48,094 nt of DNA from CAKZNE01 sp964485405 (lineage in GTDB: Bacteria; Bacteroidota; Bacteroidia; Flavobacteriales; Schleiferiaceae): positions 1 through 48,094 of the forward strand of contig CAZAJG010000033.1 of assembly GCA_964485405.1 (NCBI GenBank), given 5' to 3'. The position numbers and the translations under genes are program-made. How positions within the stretch are numbered: the stretch's first letter is position 1; each line of letters opens with the position of its first letter. The notes under the pieces were generated by a model, which did no database searches, was not told where the DNA came from, and worked only from the letters and a program-made list of their open reading frames with translations. This document shows positions 1 to 8,614 of the stretch, one piece after another.

Positions 1-283
1 TTCTATATTCTGCTGTTCGATATTCAATCTGTGGTTTTAACTTTTTTTGAATATCGAATACTGAACAGATGAATTCTGAACCGCAGAAGTAGTTTCAAAC
101 ACCGCGCAAACACCTCGAAATTCGCCATTCTATATTCTGCTGTTCGATATTCAATCTGTGGTTTTAACTTTTTTTGAATATCTAATATTGAACAGATGAA
201 TTCTGAACTGCAGAAGTAGTTTTAAAACACTGCACAAACACTTCGAAATTCGCCATTCCACATTCTGCTGTTCGATATTCCAA
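1..283. repeat. Tandem ~127-bp intergenic repeat, 2.2 copies
   Basis: Copy 1 is 1-127, copy 2 is 128-255, and a third copy starts at 256 and breaks off after about 25-28 bases. Each full copy contains the inverted pair TTCGATATTC / GAATATCGAA (10 bp, at 17-26 and about 49-58 in copy 1) and a wider CTGTTC / GAACAG pair, so each could fold as a hairpin. Copies 1 and 2 differ by about seven substitutions and one inserted base; six of the seven substitutions read C to T or G to A from copy 1 to copy 2. No gene is visible in 1-374. The element may extend left of the window. Probably a dispersed REP-like intergenic repeat; its function is unknown. Confidence 0.8.
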
Positions 284-374
284 TAGCTATTTCCTATCAG
301 TATCCGCAATTGTCAACTTGTCCGTTTTTAGGAGATGGATAAATTCTTGATATTTATGGAGAAATTTATTCTCC

Positions 375-1775
375 ATGCAAAGACCGTCTCCCGAAGAGTT
401 CACAAGCCTGTTTGAACCTTTATCCAATGTAGATAAAGAAGAAATTCAGTATCTCATTGATGAATCTGAATGCATCGACATAAAGGAAGGTGAATTCCTT
501 TTTGAACCGGAACAGCCTACCAACTATATGTATTTCATCATGTCCGGTAGAATTGAGATTTATGCCACACAAAACGGACAGAAACGTGAATTTGGTATTG
601 TTGAAAAAGGAAGCATTTCCGGGATTCTTCCCTACTCTAGAATGGAAAAGGCAAGAGGTTATGCGAATACGATAGAAGACTCGAAAATACTGGCTTTCCC
701 CCGTGCAAAAATGCCTGAACTCATCCGCAATCACTATTCTCTCACGGAAGCTCTCGTGCATCATATGAGTTCACGAATTAGAGAGTTTACCAAGTATCAA
801 CAGCAGAATGAGAAAATGATGGCTCTTGGAAAGCTATCTGCTGGTTTGGCGCATGAGCTTAATAATCCGGCTTCGGCTATTGTTAGAAGCAGTAAGGAGT
901 TACAAAAGCACTTAAAGGTGCTTCCAAACAATTTCAAAAAGGTGATTTCTATTAAAATGACAATCGATGAAATTGATGAAGTAAACAGCCTTCTATTCGA
1001 TAAAATAGAGCAAAACATACCGGTAAAACTGTCTATTATGGAAAGACAAGAGCTGGAGGACGAGTTAGCCGAATGTTTGGAGGAAAGAGGGGTTGAGGAT
1101 GGCTATGATGCGTCTGAGAACTTGATCGACTTTGGTTTTACATGCGCAGATATTGAAATGATTTACGATAGAACCGGACAGAGTCATTTTGCACCTGTAA
1201 TTAAATGGGTAAATGACAATTTGACTACGGAGCGAATGGTAAAAGAAATTGAGGATGCCTCCTCAAGAATTGCGGATTTGGTGAGTAGCGTAAAAACCTT
1301 CACACATATGGACCAAACACCGGATAAGGTAAAAGCGGATATCCATGAGGGCATTGACAATACGCTCATCATGTTGAACCATAAACTCAAGAAGAAAAAT
1401 ATCCAGGTAGACAAAAAATTCTCTAACGACTTACCTCAACCTAAAATACTGGTGAGTGAACTCAATCAGGTGTGGACAAATCTAATTGACAACGCCATTG
1501 ATGCCATGGAAAGCAAAGACAATCCAGTTTTAGAAATAGAAACTCGAAAAGACCGAGAATTTATTCAAACCTTTGTAAGAGATAATGGCGCAGGTATACC
1601 AGAAGAAGTAATGAGTAGGATTTTTGATCCTTTCTACACGACTAAAGAAATTGGGAAAGGAACAGGATTGGGTTTAGATGTAGTGAAAACCATTATCAAC
1701 AAACACCGAGGAACAATTAAAGTAAGGTCTGAAGCAGGGAAAACAGAATTTGAAGTGTGTATTCCTATTGAATAA
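375..1775 (+). CDS. Sensor histidine kinase with N-terminal cyclic-nucleotide-binding-like domain
   Basis: A 466-aa cytoplasmic kinase with no membrane segments. Residues ~10-130 look like a cNMP-binding (CAP-like) beta-roll, but the phosphate-binding cassette lacks the usual FGE signature, so the ligand may not be cAMP. A helix leads to the H-box GLAHELNNP with the phosphoacceptor His at residue 160. An unusual ~100-residue acidic helical stretch separates it from the ATPase domain, which shows an N-box (NLIDNAIDAM), G1 (DNGAGIP), F-box (FDPFYTT) and G2 (GKGTGLGL). The next gene starts 28 nt downstream and carries a receiver domain, so that protein is the likely phosphorylation target. Family assignment is secure; the signal is unknown. 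Confidence 0.93.
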   Translation: MQRPSPEEFTSLFEPLSNVDKEEIQYLIDESECIDIKEGEFLFEPEQPTNYMYFIMSGRIEIYATQNGQKREFGIVEKGSISGILPYSRMEKARGYANTIEDSKILAFPRAKMPELIRNHYSLTEALVHHMSSRIREFTKYQQQNEKMMALGKLSAGLAHELNNPASAIVRSSKELQKHLKVLPNNFKKVISIKMTIDEIDEVNSLLFDKIEQNIPVKLSIMERQELEDELAECLEERGVEDGYDASENLIDFGFTCADIEMIYDRTGQSHFAPVIKWVNDNLTTERMVKEIEDASSRIADLVSSVKTFTHMDQTPDKVKADIHEGIDNTLIMLNHKLKKKNIQVDKKFSNDLPQPKILVSELNQVWTNLIDNAIDAMESKDNPVLEIETRKDREFIQTFVRDNGAGIPEEVMSRIFDPFYTTKEIGKGTGLGLDVVKTIINKHRGTIKVRSEAGKTEFEVCIPIE

Positions 1776-1803
1776 AAACCATTCTGACAATTTTAACCAG
1801 AAC

Positions 1804-3465
1804 ATGAAGAAACCAATAATAATGGCCGTTGATGATGATCCACAGGTGATCAGAGCGGTAAGTAGGGATTTAAGAAAACAGTACAAAAAAGAATATCGAA
1901 TAATCTCAACGGATTCTGCCAAGGAGGCCTTAGAGAGTCTCAGTGAATTAAAAAACCAAGGACAAGAAATAGCTCTATTTGTTTCCGATCAGCGAATGCC
2001 CGAAATGCTAGGTGTGGAATTTTTGGAAAAAGCTAAAAGCATATTTCCAAAAGCTAAACGCGTTTTATTAACCGCTTATTCAGATACTAATGCGGCCATT
2101 CAGGCAATTAATGAAGTGCAGCTGGATTATTATCTCATGAAACCATGGGATCCACCAGAAGAAAAAATGTATCCTGTTTTAGATGATTTGTTAGACGATT
2201 GGCAAGCCGGTTATATTCCTCAATTCGATGGATTAAAGTTAGTAGGATACCAATTCTCTCCTAAAAGTCATGAAATAAAAGACTTTTTAGCGGCTAATCT
2301 ATTTCCATATCGTTGGTTTGATGTAGAAGACTCTGAACAGGCAAAAGAACTGGTAGCAACAAATGCCATTGACCATAAAGATTTACCTACTATCTTTTTT
2401 GAAGATGGTTCTTACATCAAGAATCCAGACATACCTGAAGTAGCTGGAAAACTAGGCTTAAACCCAACAGCCAAATCCTCTATGTATGATGTAATCATAA
2501 TTGGAGCGGGACCTGCAGGATTGGCCGCATCCGTTTATGGTGCTAGTGAAGGTTTAAAAACGCTCCTTGTAGAGCGAAAAGCACCTGGTGGGCAAGCCGG
2601 AACTTCATCAAGAATTGAAAACTATCTTGGATTTCCGAAAGGACTAAGTGGATCAGACTTAACCCGCAGAGCGTTAAGCCAAGCAACACGCTTGGGAGCG
2701 GAGTTTTTAAGTCCAAGTGAAGTATTAGAAATAAAATACCGCGACCAATACAAAATTATTGTGCTGAAAGATGGTGCTGAGTTAATGACCAAAAGTATTG
2801 TTATTACCACAGGTGTAGACTACAGAAAGTTGGCAACCCCAGGCATAGAAGCCTTTACTGGAGCCGGAATATACTATGGTGCTGCAACAACAGAAGCCAA
2901 CGGATGTAAGGATAAGGAGGTTTACGTGGTTGGCGGAGGAAACTCTGCAGGGCAAGGGGCTATGTACTTATCTCAATTTGCTAAAAATGTACATATCCTT
3001 ATTCGTAGGGAAGACCTAAGCTCAACCATGTCTGCTTATCTCATTGATCAAATCAACAACACACCAAACATTCATGTACATGGATGCTCTGAAATTACAG
3101 AAGCTAGAGGCAGCGATCGCTTGGAAAAGTTAGACATTAGAAACAATGTAGAGGAAACTACAAATGAAGTGATAGCCAATGCCCTTTTTATCTTTATTGG
3201 AGCAAAACCCTACACCGAATGGATGAACGAAAACTTTAAAAAGGATGATAAGGGTTTCTTATTAACGGGAAGAGATCTAAACAGAGATCTAAACTTTAAA
3301 AAAGAATGGAAGCTGGAGCGAGAGCCATTTTTACTTGAAACCAATACCCCTGGTGTTTTTGCCGCGGGCGATGTGCGCTCTGGAGCTATGAACCGAGTGG
3401 CTTCCGCAGTTGGAGAAGGCGCTATGACCATCAGCCTTGTACATAAGTATCTTTCGGAAGTGTAA
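1804..3465 (+). CDS. Fused response regulator / glutaredoxin-like / thioredoxin-reductase-like flavoprotein
   Basis: 553 aa from ATG 1804; an in-frame ATG at 1750 would overlap the kinase gene and adds 18 residues that do not resemble a receiver N-terminus. Residues 1-130 are a receiver domain with acidic pocket D10-D12, phosphoacceptor D62 (SDQRMP), T90 and K113. Residues ~143-220 look like a thioredoxin/glutaredoxin fold in which the CxxC position reads SPKS. Residues ~228-553 are a thioredoxin-reductase-like FAD/NAD(P)H module: GAGPAG at 234-239, GGGNSA at 377-382, GDVR at 522-525. The CxxC expected just before the second nucleotide motif reads GAAT, so classical disulfide reductase chemistry is unlikely. 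Probably NAD(P)H oxidoreduction controlled by the upstream kinase; the substrate is unknown. Confidence 0.92.
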   Translation: MKKPIIMAVDDDPQVIRAVSRDLRKQYKKEYRIISTDSAKEALESLSELKNQGQEIALFVSDQRMPEMLGVEFLEKAKSIFPKAKRVLLTAYSDTNAAIQAINEVQLDYYLMKPWDPPEEKMYPVLDDLLDDWQAGYIPQFDGLKLVGYQFSPKSHEIKDFLAANLFPYRWFDVEDSEQAKELVATNAIDHKDLPTIFFEDGSYIKNPDIPEVAGKLGLNPTAKSSMYDVIIIGAGPAGLAASVYGASEGLKTLLVERKAPGGQAGTSSRIENYLGFPKGLSGSDLTRRALSQATRLGAEFLSPSEVLEIKYRDQYKIIVLKDGAELMTKSIVITTGVDYRKLATPGIEAFTGAGIYYGAATTEANGCKDKEVYVVGGGNSAGQGAMYLSQFAKNVHILIRREDLSSTMSAYLIDQINNTPNIHVHGCSEITEARGSDRLEKLDIRNNVEETTNEVIANALFIFIGAKPYTEWMNENFKKDDKGFLLTGRDLNRDLNFKKEWKLEREPFLLETNTPGVFAAGDVRSGAMNRVASAVGEGAMTISLVHKYLSEV

Positions 3466-3512
3466 ACCAAGATGGATACATTCATTATTTAAAATTTTAC
3501 GCATACCCATTT

Positions 3513-4431
3513 ATGATCGTTTATCAATCAAATAAAAATTGGCTCAGAGATATTGTTCATCTATACAGAAGTTGGACAATGACTAGAGTAATGAGAGCCG
3601 TATTTATCATTGGCATCTACGCTACAATTCTTTGCTTTTTAGATTACAAAATCTTCAACAATATCCAGTTGGGAATGAGCACTTCTGTATTTAGCTTATT
3701 GGGGGTGGTTTTGAGTATTTTACTTGTTTTTCGTACCAATACGGCTTACGATCGATGGTGGGAAGGAAGAAAACAATGGGGTGCTTTGGTAAACCACACT
3801 CGAAACCTGGCCATCATGGCGGATACTACTTTTCCTTCAGATCAAAAGAAAGAACGTCATAAAATCGCTGTTTACATCAGCAACTTTTGTATTGCCCTTA
3901 AAGAGCACCTTAGAGATGGTGTTAAAACAGAAGAATTAATTTCAGTAAGCACTGAAGTATTCCGAAAAAGGGCATATCCCCAATCACATCTCTCTTCAAA
4001 TTCATAAAATGGTTCAACACCAATATAAGGAGAACCATATTACAGGCGAGGATATTCTGAACTTTAAACCTCAGCTACAAGCTTTATTGGATATACTTGG
4101 TGCCTGCGAACGAATTAAAAAAACACCTATTCCATTCTCCTACAATGTGTATCTAAAAATATTCATTACGGTATATGGTTTCTTACTCCCTCTTGCTATT
4201 ATTCCAGAATTTGGTTTCTTTTCAATCCCGATAGTAATGTTCATCTTCTTCGCTTTTATAGGTGTACAGCTAATGGCCGAAGAAATAGAAGACCCTTTTG
4301 GGTTGGACTGCAATGATCTTCCTACCGGAGATATAGCACACACTATTAAAAATAATGTATTTGAGATACTTGATCATAAGTCGAGTGTAGGAAAAACTAC
4401 AGCAAAAGAGGAGTATCAAAAAGTGTTTTAA
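3513..4431 (+). pseudogene. Bestrophin-family anion channel, interrupted by a single-base frameshift
   Basis: The first frame (3513-4007) carries the bestrophin signature RTNTAYDRWWEGRKQWG after two hydrophobic segments. The second frame (from about 3970 to 4431) carries the rest, including a membrane hairpin and the EEIEDPFG region. The frames join at the A5 run 3965-3969: removing one A gives RKGHIPNHISLQIHKM followed directly by the second part, and a 305-aa protein of normal family length. Bestrophins are pentameric inner-membrane anion channels. The draft nature of the sequence makes an indel error in the homopolymer at least as likely as a true mutation. The gene follows the flavoprotein by 47 nt and may share its transcript. 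Confidence 0.88.
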
Positions 4432-4553
4432 GCTCCCGTTTTCTATCCTAAAATGGTTTTTGTTCAGAAAAACTTATGTCCATTTTATGCGATTAGTCTC
4501 CGCTAAATATTAATTTTAAGCCATACACAAGACTTTATCTTAAACACCACATT

Positions 4554-5702
4554 TTGTCTTTAAAAAAACAATACCTCCTTGTTCGGAACTACACGGAGGA
4601 GCTATGTGCGCCATTATCCGTTGAAGATCATTTGGCTCAACCCATTATTGATGTAAGCCCTCCTAAATGGCATTTGGGTCATACCACCTGGTTTTTTGAA
4701 ACCTTTATTCTAAAACCGAATAAAGAGGGATATGTCGAATATGATCCTCAGTTCAACTTCTTTTTCAATTCCTATTACGAAACCGTTGGACAACGATTAA
4801 TTCGAGATCAGAGAGGCACCATGACGCGACCACCACTTGATAAAATTTACGCGTATCGGAAATATGTAAACCAACATATGGTGGAATATTTAGAACAGGA
4901 TCCGACTTCTGAAATTACTTCATTGATTGAATTAGGCCTAAATCATGAGCAGCAACATCAAGAACTTTTCTTAACAGACTTCAAATTTATCTTAGGTGTT
5001 CAGGCATTTTACCCTCTTTACAACCCAGAGTTTACAGAAAGTAAAGTAGAATCTCAAAGCCAAGAATGGCTAAAAATTGAAGCTGGAAATTACACTATAG
5101 GCTTTGATGGAAAAGGGTTTTGTTTTGATAATGAACTAAGTAAACACCAGGTTTATGTGCATGATTTTGAAATCAGTAACAAATTGATAACCAATGGAGA
5201 GTTTATAGGTTTCATAAACGATAAAGGCTATCAGAATTTTAATTATTGGCACTCCGAAGGATGGGGATGGGTGAAAGAAAATCAGATCACTGCCCCTCAA
5301 TACTGGGAGAAGATTGATGATAAATGGCATCGGTTTTCCTTAGCTGGTTTAGAAGAAGTAAATGAGAATGAGCCTTTAGCCCATATCTCTTATTACGAAG
5401 CTTACGCCTTTGCTGAATGGAAAGGTATGCGCTTACCTACGGAACAAGAATGGGAAATAGCTTCTGACCGCTTCTCTTGGGGGCAGCGATGGGAGTGGAC
5501 AAACTCTGCTTACCTGGCTTACCCGGGCTTTTCTAAAGCAGAAGGTGCTGTGGGTGAATACAACGGCAAGTTTATGGTTAGTCAAATGGTATTGAGAGGT
5601 GCCTCTGTAGCTACCTCTCCAGGCCATAGCCGAAAAACTTACCGCAACTTTTTTGATCCTCAATTGAGGTGGCAGTTCACAGGCTTGCGCCTGGCAAAAT
5701 AA
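4554..5702 (+). CDS. egtB: Ergothioneine biosynthesis sulfoxide synthase EgtB
   Basis: 382 aa. EgtB is a non-heme iron enzyme that couples a cysteine thiol donor to the C2 of trimethylhistidine (hercynine). The N-terminal DinB-like four-helix domain carries the likely iron ligands H43 (in WHLGHTTWFFE), H131 and H135 (NHEQQHQEL). The C-terminal half is an FGE-sulfatase/C-type-lectin-like fold ending with FFDPQLRWQFTGLRLAK, typical for EgtB. No ATG precedes the conserved N-terminus, so the start is taken as TTG 4554; ATT 4551 is an alternative. egtD follows after 30 nt. No egtA, egtC or egtE gene is nearby, which may mean free cysteine is used as donor (inference). Confidence 0.92.
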   Translation: MSLKKQYLLVRNYTEELCAPLSVEDHLAQPIIDVSPPKWHLGHTTWFFETFILKPNKEGYVEYDPQFNFFFNSYYETVGQRLIRDQRGTMTRPPLDKIYAYRKYVNQHMVEYLEQDPTSEITSLIELGLNHEQQHQELFLTDFKFILGVQAFYPLYNPEFTESKVESQSQEWLKIEAGNYTIGFDGKGFCFDNELSKHQVYVHDFEISNKLITNGEFIGFINDKGYQNFNYWHSEGWGWVKENQITAPQYWEKIDDKWHRFSLAGLEEVNENEPLAHISYYEAYAFAEWKGMRLPTEQEWEIASDRFSWGQRWEWTNSAYLAYPGFSKAEGAVGEYNGKFMVSQMVLRGASVATSPGHSRKTYRNFFDPQLRWQFTGLRLAK

Positions 5703-5732
5703 ACTTAGAACACGAAATTGAACTAATAAAAA

Positions 5733-6692
5733 ATGGAAACTCAAATCGTAATGAATCAATTTGCTAGAGATGTTGATGAAGGTCTTTCTTCGGATCCAAA
5801 ACAGCTTTCTTCTCGTTATTTCTATGATGCAAAGGGAGATAAAATTTTTCAGGACATCATGCGGATGCCTGAGTATTATTTGACCGATTGTGAATTTGAA
5901 ATATTCAACAATCAGAAAGAGCAAATTCTAAAAAGTATAGAACCTGGACAAAAATTCAACTTAGTTGAACTGGGTGCAGGAGATGGCTATAAGACCAAAA
6001 TACTCTTGGAGTTTTTAATCAATCAAGATGTTGATTTTGAATATTTTCCAGTAGATATATCAGGCGATGTACTTGTAGAATTGAAAAGTGACCTTTTGAA
6101 TAAATGGCCGCAATTAAAGGTGAGTACGCTCAACTATGAATATTTTACAGCGCTTAAAAAGTTAAACGAGCTCGACCAATCGCCAAAAGTGGTTCTGTTT
6201 TTAGGGAGTAATATTGGCAACTTTAGCCCATCTCAAGCGGATCTGTTTTTTAAGGAATTGAATGACATCATGCAGGAAAATGATCAACTCCTTTGTGGTA
6301 TTGATTTAAAAAAAGATCCAAATGTGATTTTAGCTGCTTATAACGACCCAGCCGGCATTACTCGTTCTTTTAACATGAATCTTTTAGATCGTATGAACCG
6401 TGAACTTGGCGCCAATTTCGATTTAAACCAATTCGATCACTTCCCTACTTACGATCCTTTTACAGGAGAAGCTCGAAGCTACATCCTTAGCAAAATAGCG
6501 CAGCAAGTTGATATTGAAGTAACCGGCAAAAGCTACACTTTTGATAAAGCCGAAGCCATTCATATGGAAATTTCAAGAAAATATACCCTCCATCAAATTG
6601 AACAGTTAGCAAGGGTTACGGGCTTTAAAGTGAAAAAACACTTTACCGATAGCCGGGATTACTTTGTGGATACACTTTGGGGAAAAAGTTAA
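5733..6692 (+). CDS. egtD: L-histidine N-alpha-methyltransferase EgtD
   Basis: 319 aa. EgtD trimethylates histidine with three S-adenosylmethionine to give hercynine, the substrate of EgtB encoded just upstream. The N-terminal signature SSRYFYDAKGDKIFQDI and the PEYYLTDCE stretch are typical of the family. The SAM-binding motif VELGAGDGYKT lies near residue 80, followed by the VVLFLGSNIGNF strand-loop. Length matches known EgtD proteins. The pairing with egtB, 30 nt apart on the same strand, makes an ergothioneine pathway very likely. A serine hydrolase gene starts 10 nt downstream, so the three genes are probably one transcript. Confidence 0.94.
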   Translation: METQIVMNQFARDVDEGLSSDPKQLSSRYFYDAKGDKIFQDIMRMPEYYLTDCEFEIFNNQKEQILKSIEPGQKFNLVELGAGDGYKTKILLEFLINQDVDFEYFPVDISGDVLVELKSDLLNKWPQLKVSTLNYEYFTALKKLNELDQSPKVVLFLGSNIGNFSPSQADLFFKELNDIMQENDQLLCGIDLKKDPNVILAAYNDPAGITRSFNMNLLDRMNRELGANFDLNQFDHFPTYDPFTGEARSYILSKIAQQVDIEVTGKSYTFDKAEAIHMEISRKYTLHQIEQLARVTGFKVKKHFTDSRDYFVDTLWGKS

Positions 6693-6702
6693 CGATTTAG
6701 TT

Positions 6703-7767
6703 ATGTTTAGATTCATGGCCTTGTTGATATTTGCTCTTGCTCTGCCCCTTACACTAGTAAGTCAAGAACAAGATTTAGATTCAATCATTCTTCACCAAAT
6801 TGAGTCCTTTCACGATAGCACAGAAGTAGCCATTGCTTTAATTCGAGATGGTCAGGTTGAATACATTGGGAAGTCAAAAGCCTCCGGGAGATGGATAAAA
6901 ACAGACCATCAACATTCCATTTTTGGCATTGGTTCTGTGAGTAAGGTTTTTACATCACTTCTGCTTTCTCAAGCGATAACAGATAAACAAGTTGAAGCTG
7001 ATGCGTTTGTATCTGAACATCTTAATTCACCCCTTGGAGAGGGGGGAAAATCGATTACACTTCTCCAATTGTGTAATCATACTTCAGGTTTGCCCCGATT
7101 ACCTTCTAATCTAACTATGGATAATCCTAGAGATCCATATGTTAGTTATAAGAATGAAAATTTGAACGCTTATTTGGAGAATCATATTGAAACACTCACC
7201 GAAGCAGGAAAAGTTTACGCCTATTCCAATCTAGGTACTTCCCTACTCGGGTTTTTACTCAGTCAAACCTATTCCGAGCCGTACGAAACCTTATACAGTA
7301 AACGCGTTTTTAGACCCTTACAAATGGAAAGCACTTCCACAACTTGGGACAAGTTGGATAAAACTAAAATCGTATCCGCAAGAGATGCTTTTGGAAATAA
7401 AATGAAAAGTTGGGACTTTCAAGCACATTTACCCGCTGGAGGCATCAAGTCTACAATACATGATATGAGCAAGTTTCTTCAAGCGTTTTTTAGCGATGAG
7501 AATATCGCCTATGGCAAAATGCTTGAACCGACTTTTACGGTGAATGAAAAGCTTCAACTCGGTATGGGGTGGCATATATCAACCGATTCAGAAAACAAAC
7601 TAATTCATTGGCACAATGGCGCTACTGGTGGTTACCGATCCTTTGTGGCCTTACAAAAAGACCAGCAAATTGGTGTAATTATACTCTCTAATGTTTCCGC
7701 TTTCCACGCCCAAAATGGTAATATTGATATACTTGGTTTTCAATTGCTCAAAGCCATACAACCCTAA
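6703..7767 (+). CDS. Beta-lactamase-fold serine hydrolase (S12 / class C-like)
   Basis: 354 aa from ATG 6703; an in-frame ATG at 6664 would overlap egtD and push the signal peptide inside, so it was rejected. Residues 1-20 form a signal peptide (hydrophobic LLIFALALPLTLVS). The three serine-hydrolase motifs are visible: SVSK at 78-81 (nucleophile S78, base K81), YSN at 174-176 and HNG at 304-306. The family covers D-alanyl-D-alanine carboxypeptidases, esterases and class C-like beta-lactamases, and the sequence alone does not say which. It probably acts in the periplasm. A link to ergothioneine is suggested only by the 10-nt spacing. Confidence 0.88.
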   Translation: MFRFMALLIFALALPLTLVSQEQDLDSIILHQIESFHDSTEVAIALIRDGQVEYIGKSKASGRWIKTDHQHSIFGIGSVSKVFTSLLLSQAITDKQVEADAFVSEHLNSPLGEGGKSITLLQLCNHTSGLPRLPSNLTMDNPRDPYVSYKNENLNAYLENHIETLTEAGKVYAYSNLGTSLLGFLLSQTYSEPYETLYSKRVFRPLQMESTSTTWDKLDKTKIVSARDAFGNKMKSWDFQAHLPAGGIKSTIHDMSKFLQAFFSDENIAYGKMLEPTFTVNEKLQLGMGWHISTDSENKLIHWHNGATGGYRSFVALQKDQQIGVIILSNVSAFHAQNGNIDILGFQLLKAIQP

Positions 7768-7825
7768 GTTAGTTTTAATACAATACACTTCTCAACAGTT
7801 TCTTTCTATTCCATAAATTGCACCT

Positions 7826-8614
7826 GTGGAAAAGCGGCTTCATTACATCATGCATATCCCTAAAACAGCAGGAACCAGCTTGAAGGACTTGCTGCTTAGA
7901 AGGCATAAAAATGAGGAGGAACGGAGACTGATTTATTCGCAGGAGCTAAATCAAAAAGGTTTTAAAGACTCGCCAGACTTGCAAGTTATAATGGGTCATT
8001 ATCGTTACGGTTACCATCGTTTCTCACAAAGACCATACACTTACCATACTTTTCTTAGAGATCCGATTGAGCATGTAATTTCTCATTATTATTATTCTCT
8101 AGATCATCCTCAAGCTTTGAAAAACCTACCTGAGGAAGTGAACTCTCTTTTGGATTTTGTTAAATGTCCGTACGGAAATAATCTACAAACCCGGTTTATC
8201 TCAGGTATAGAAGATATTTCGAAAAATCCACGAGAAGTATTAAAACAGGCGAAAATAAACCTAGTTAGAGATTTTGATGTGATTGGTTTGGTAGAAGAGT
8301 TTGATAAATCTTTGCTTTTGCTTCAAAAAACATTGGGATGGAAAATTATCTACTACACCAAACGAAATGCAGGTAAAACCAGAAAAAAACACGCTAAACC
8401 CTCTGGAAAGGAGCTAGAGGAAATACGCTCTATACTTAAATACGATATGGAGCTTTATGCTTTTGCTAAAGCACTTTTTAGTGCACAGCTCAATAAAAAT
8501 AGAGAGCTCCATTTTTCTGAAAAAAAATTCAAGTTCTTTAATAAATGGTTCAATCGCTTAAATCCAAGCTACACAAAGCTTAAGATTCTTTTAGGTTTGG
8601 CGAAGGCTTCATAA
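7826..8614 (+). CDS. Sulfotransferase-family protein
   Basis: 262 aa from GTG 7826; an in-frame ATG at 7850 would start right at the conserved HIPKTAGTS motif and looks too short, but it is possible. The 5'-phosphosulfate loop HIPKTAGTSLK sits at residues ~10-20, and the 3'-phosphate-binding motif FLRDPIEHVISHYYY near 75-90. The protein would move sulfate from PAPS to a hydroxyl on a glycan or lipid. The C-terminus is basic and probably helical. The last 35 nt overlap the convergent symporter gene, so the two transcripts are antisense at their ends. No PAPS synthesis gene lies in the window. Confidence 0.82.
   Translation: MEKRLHYIMHIPKTAGTSLKDLLLRRHKNEEERRLIYSQELNQKGFKDSPDLQVIMGHYRYGYHRFSQRPYTYHTFLRDPIEHVISHYYYSLDHPQALKNLPEEVNSLLDFVKCPYGNNLQTRFISGIEDISKNPREVLKQAKINLVRDFDVIGLVEEFDKSLLLLQKTLGWKIIYYTKRNAGKTRKKHAKPSGKELEEIRSILKYDMELYAFAKALFSAQLNKNRELHFSEKKFKFFNKWFNRLNPSYTKLKILLGLAKAS

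Noticed and set aside
1..283. Possible CRISPR array
   Set aside because: The units are about 127 bp, abut directly with no unique spacers, and number only 2.2.
1750..1803. Longer start for the receiver-flavoprotein
   Set aside because: It overlaps the kinase gene and adds residues not like a receiver; ATG 1804 starts at the expected place.
6664..6702. Longer start for the serine hydrolase
   Set aside because: It would overlap egtD and bury the signal peptide behind 13 extra residues.
7029..7048. CCCC...GGGG hairpin inside the serine hydrolase gene
   Set aside because: No T run follows on either strand, and it is in frame inside a normal protein, so it is not a terminator.
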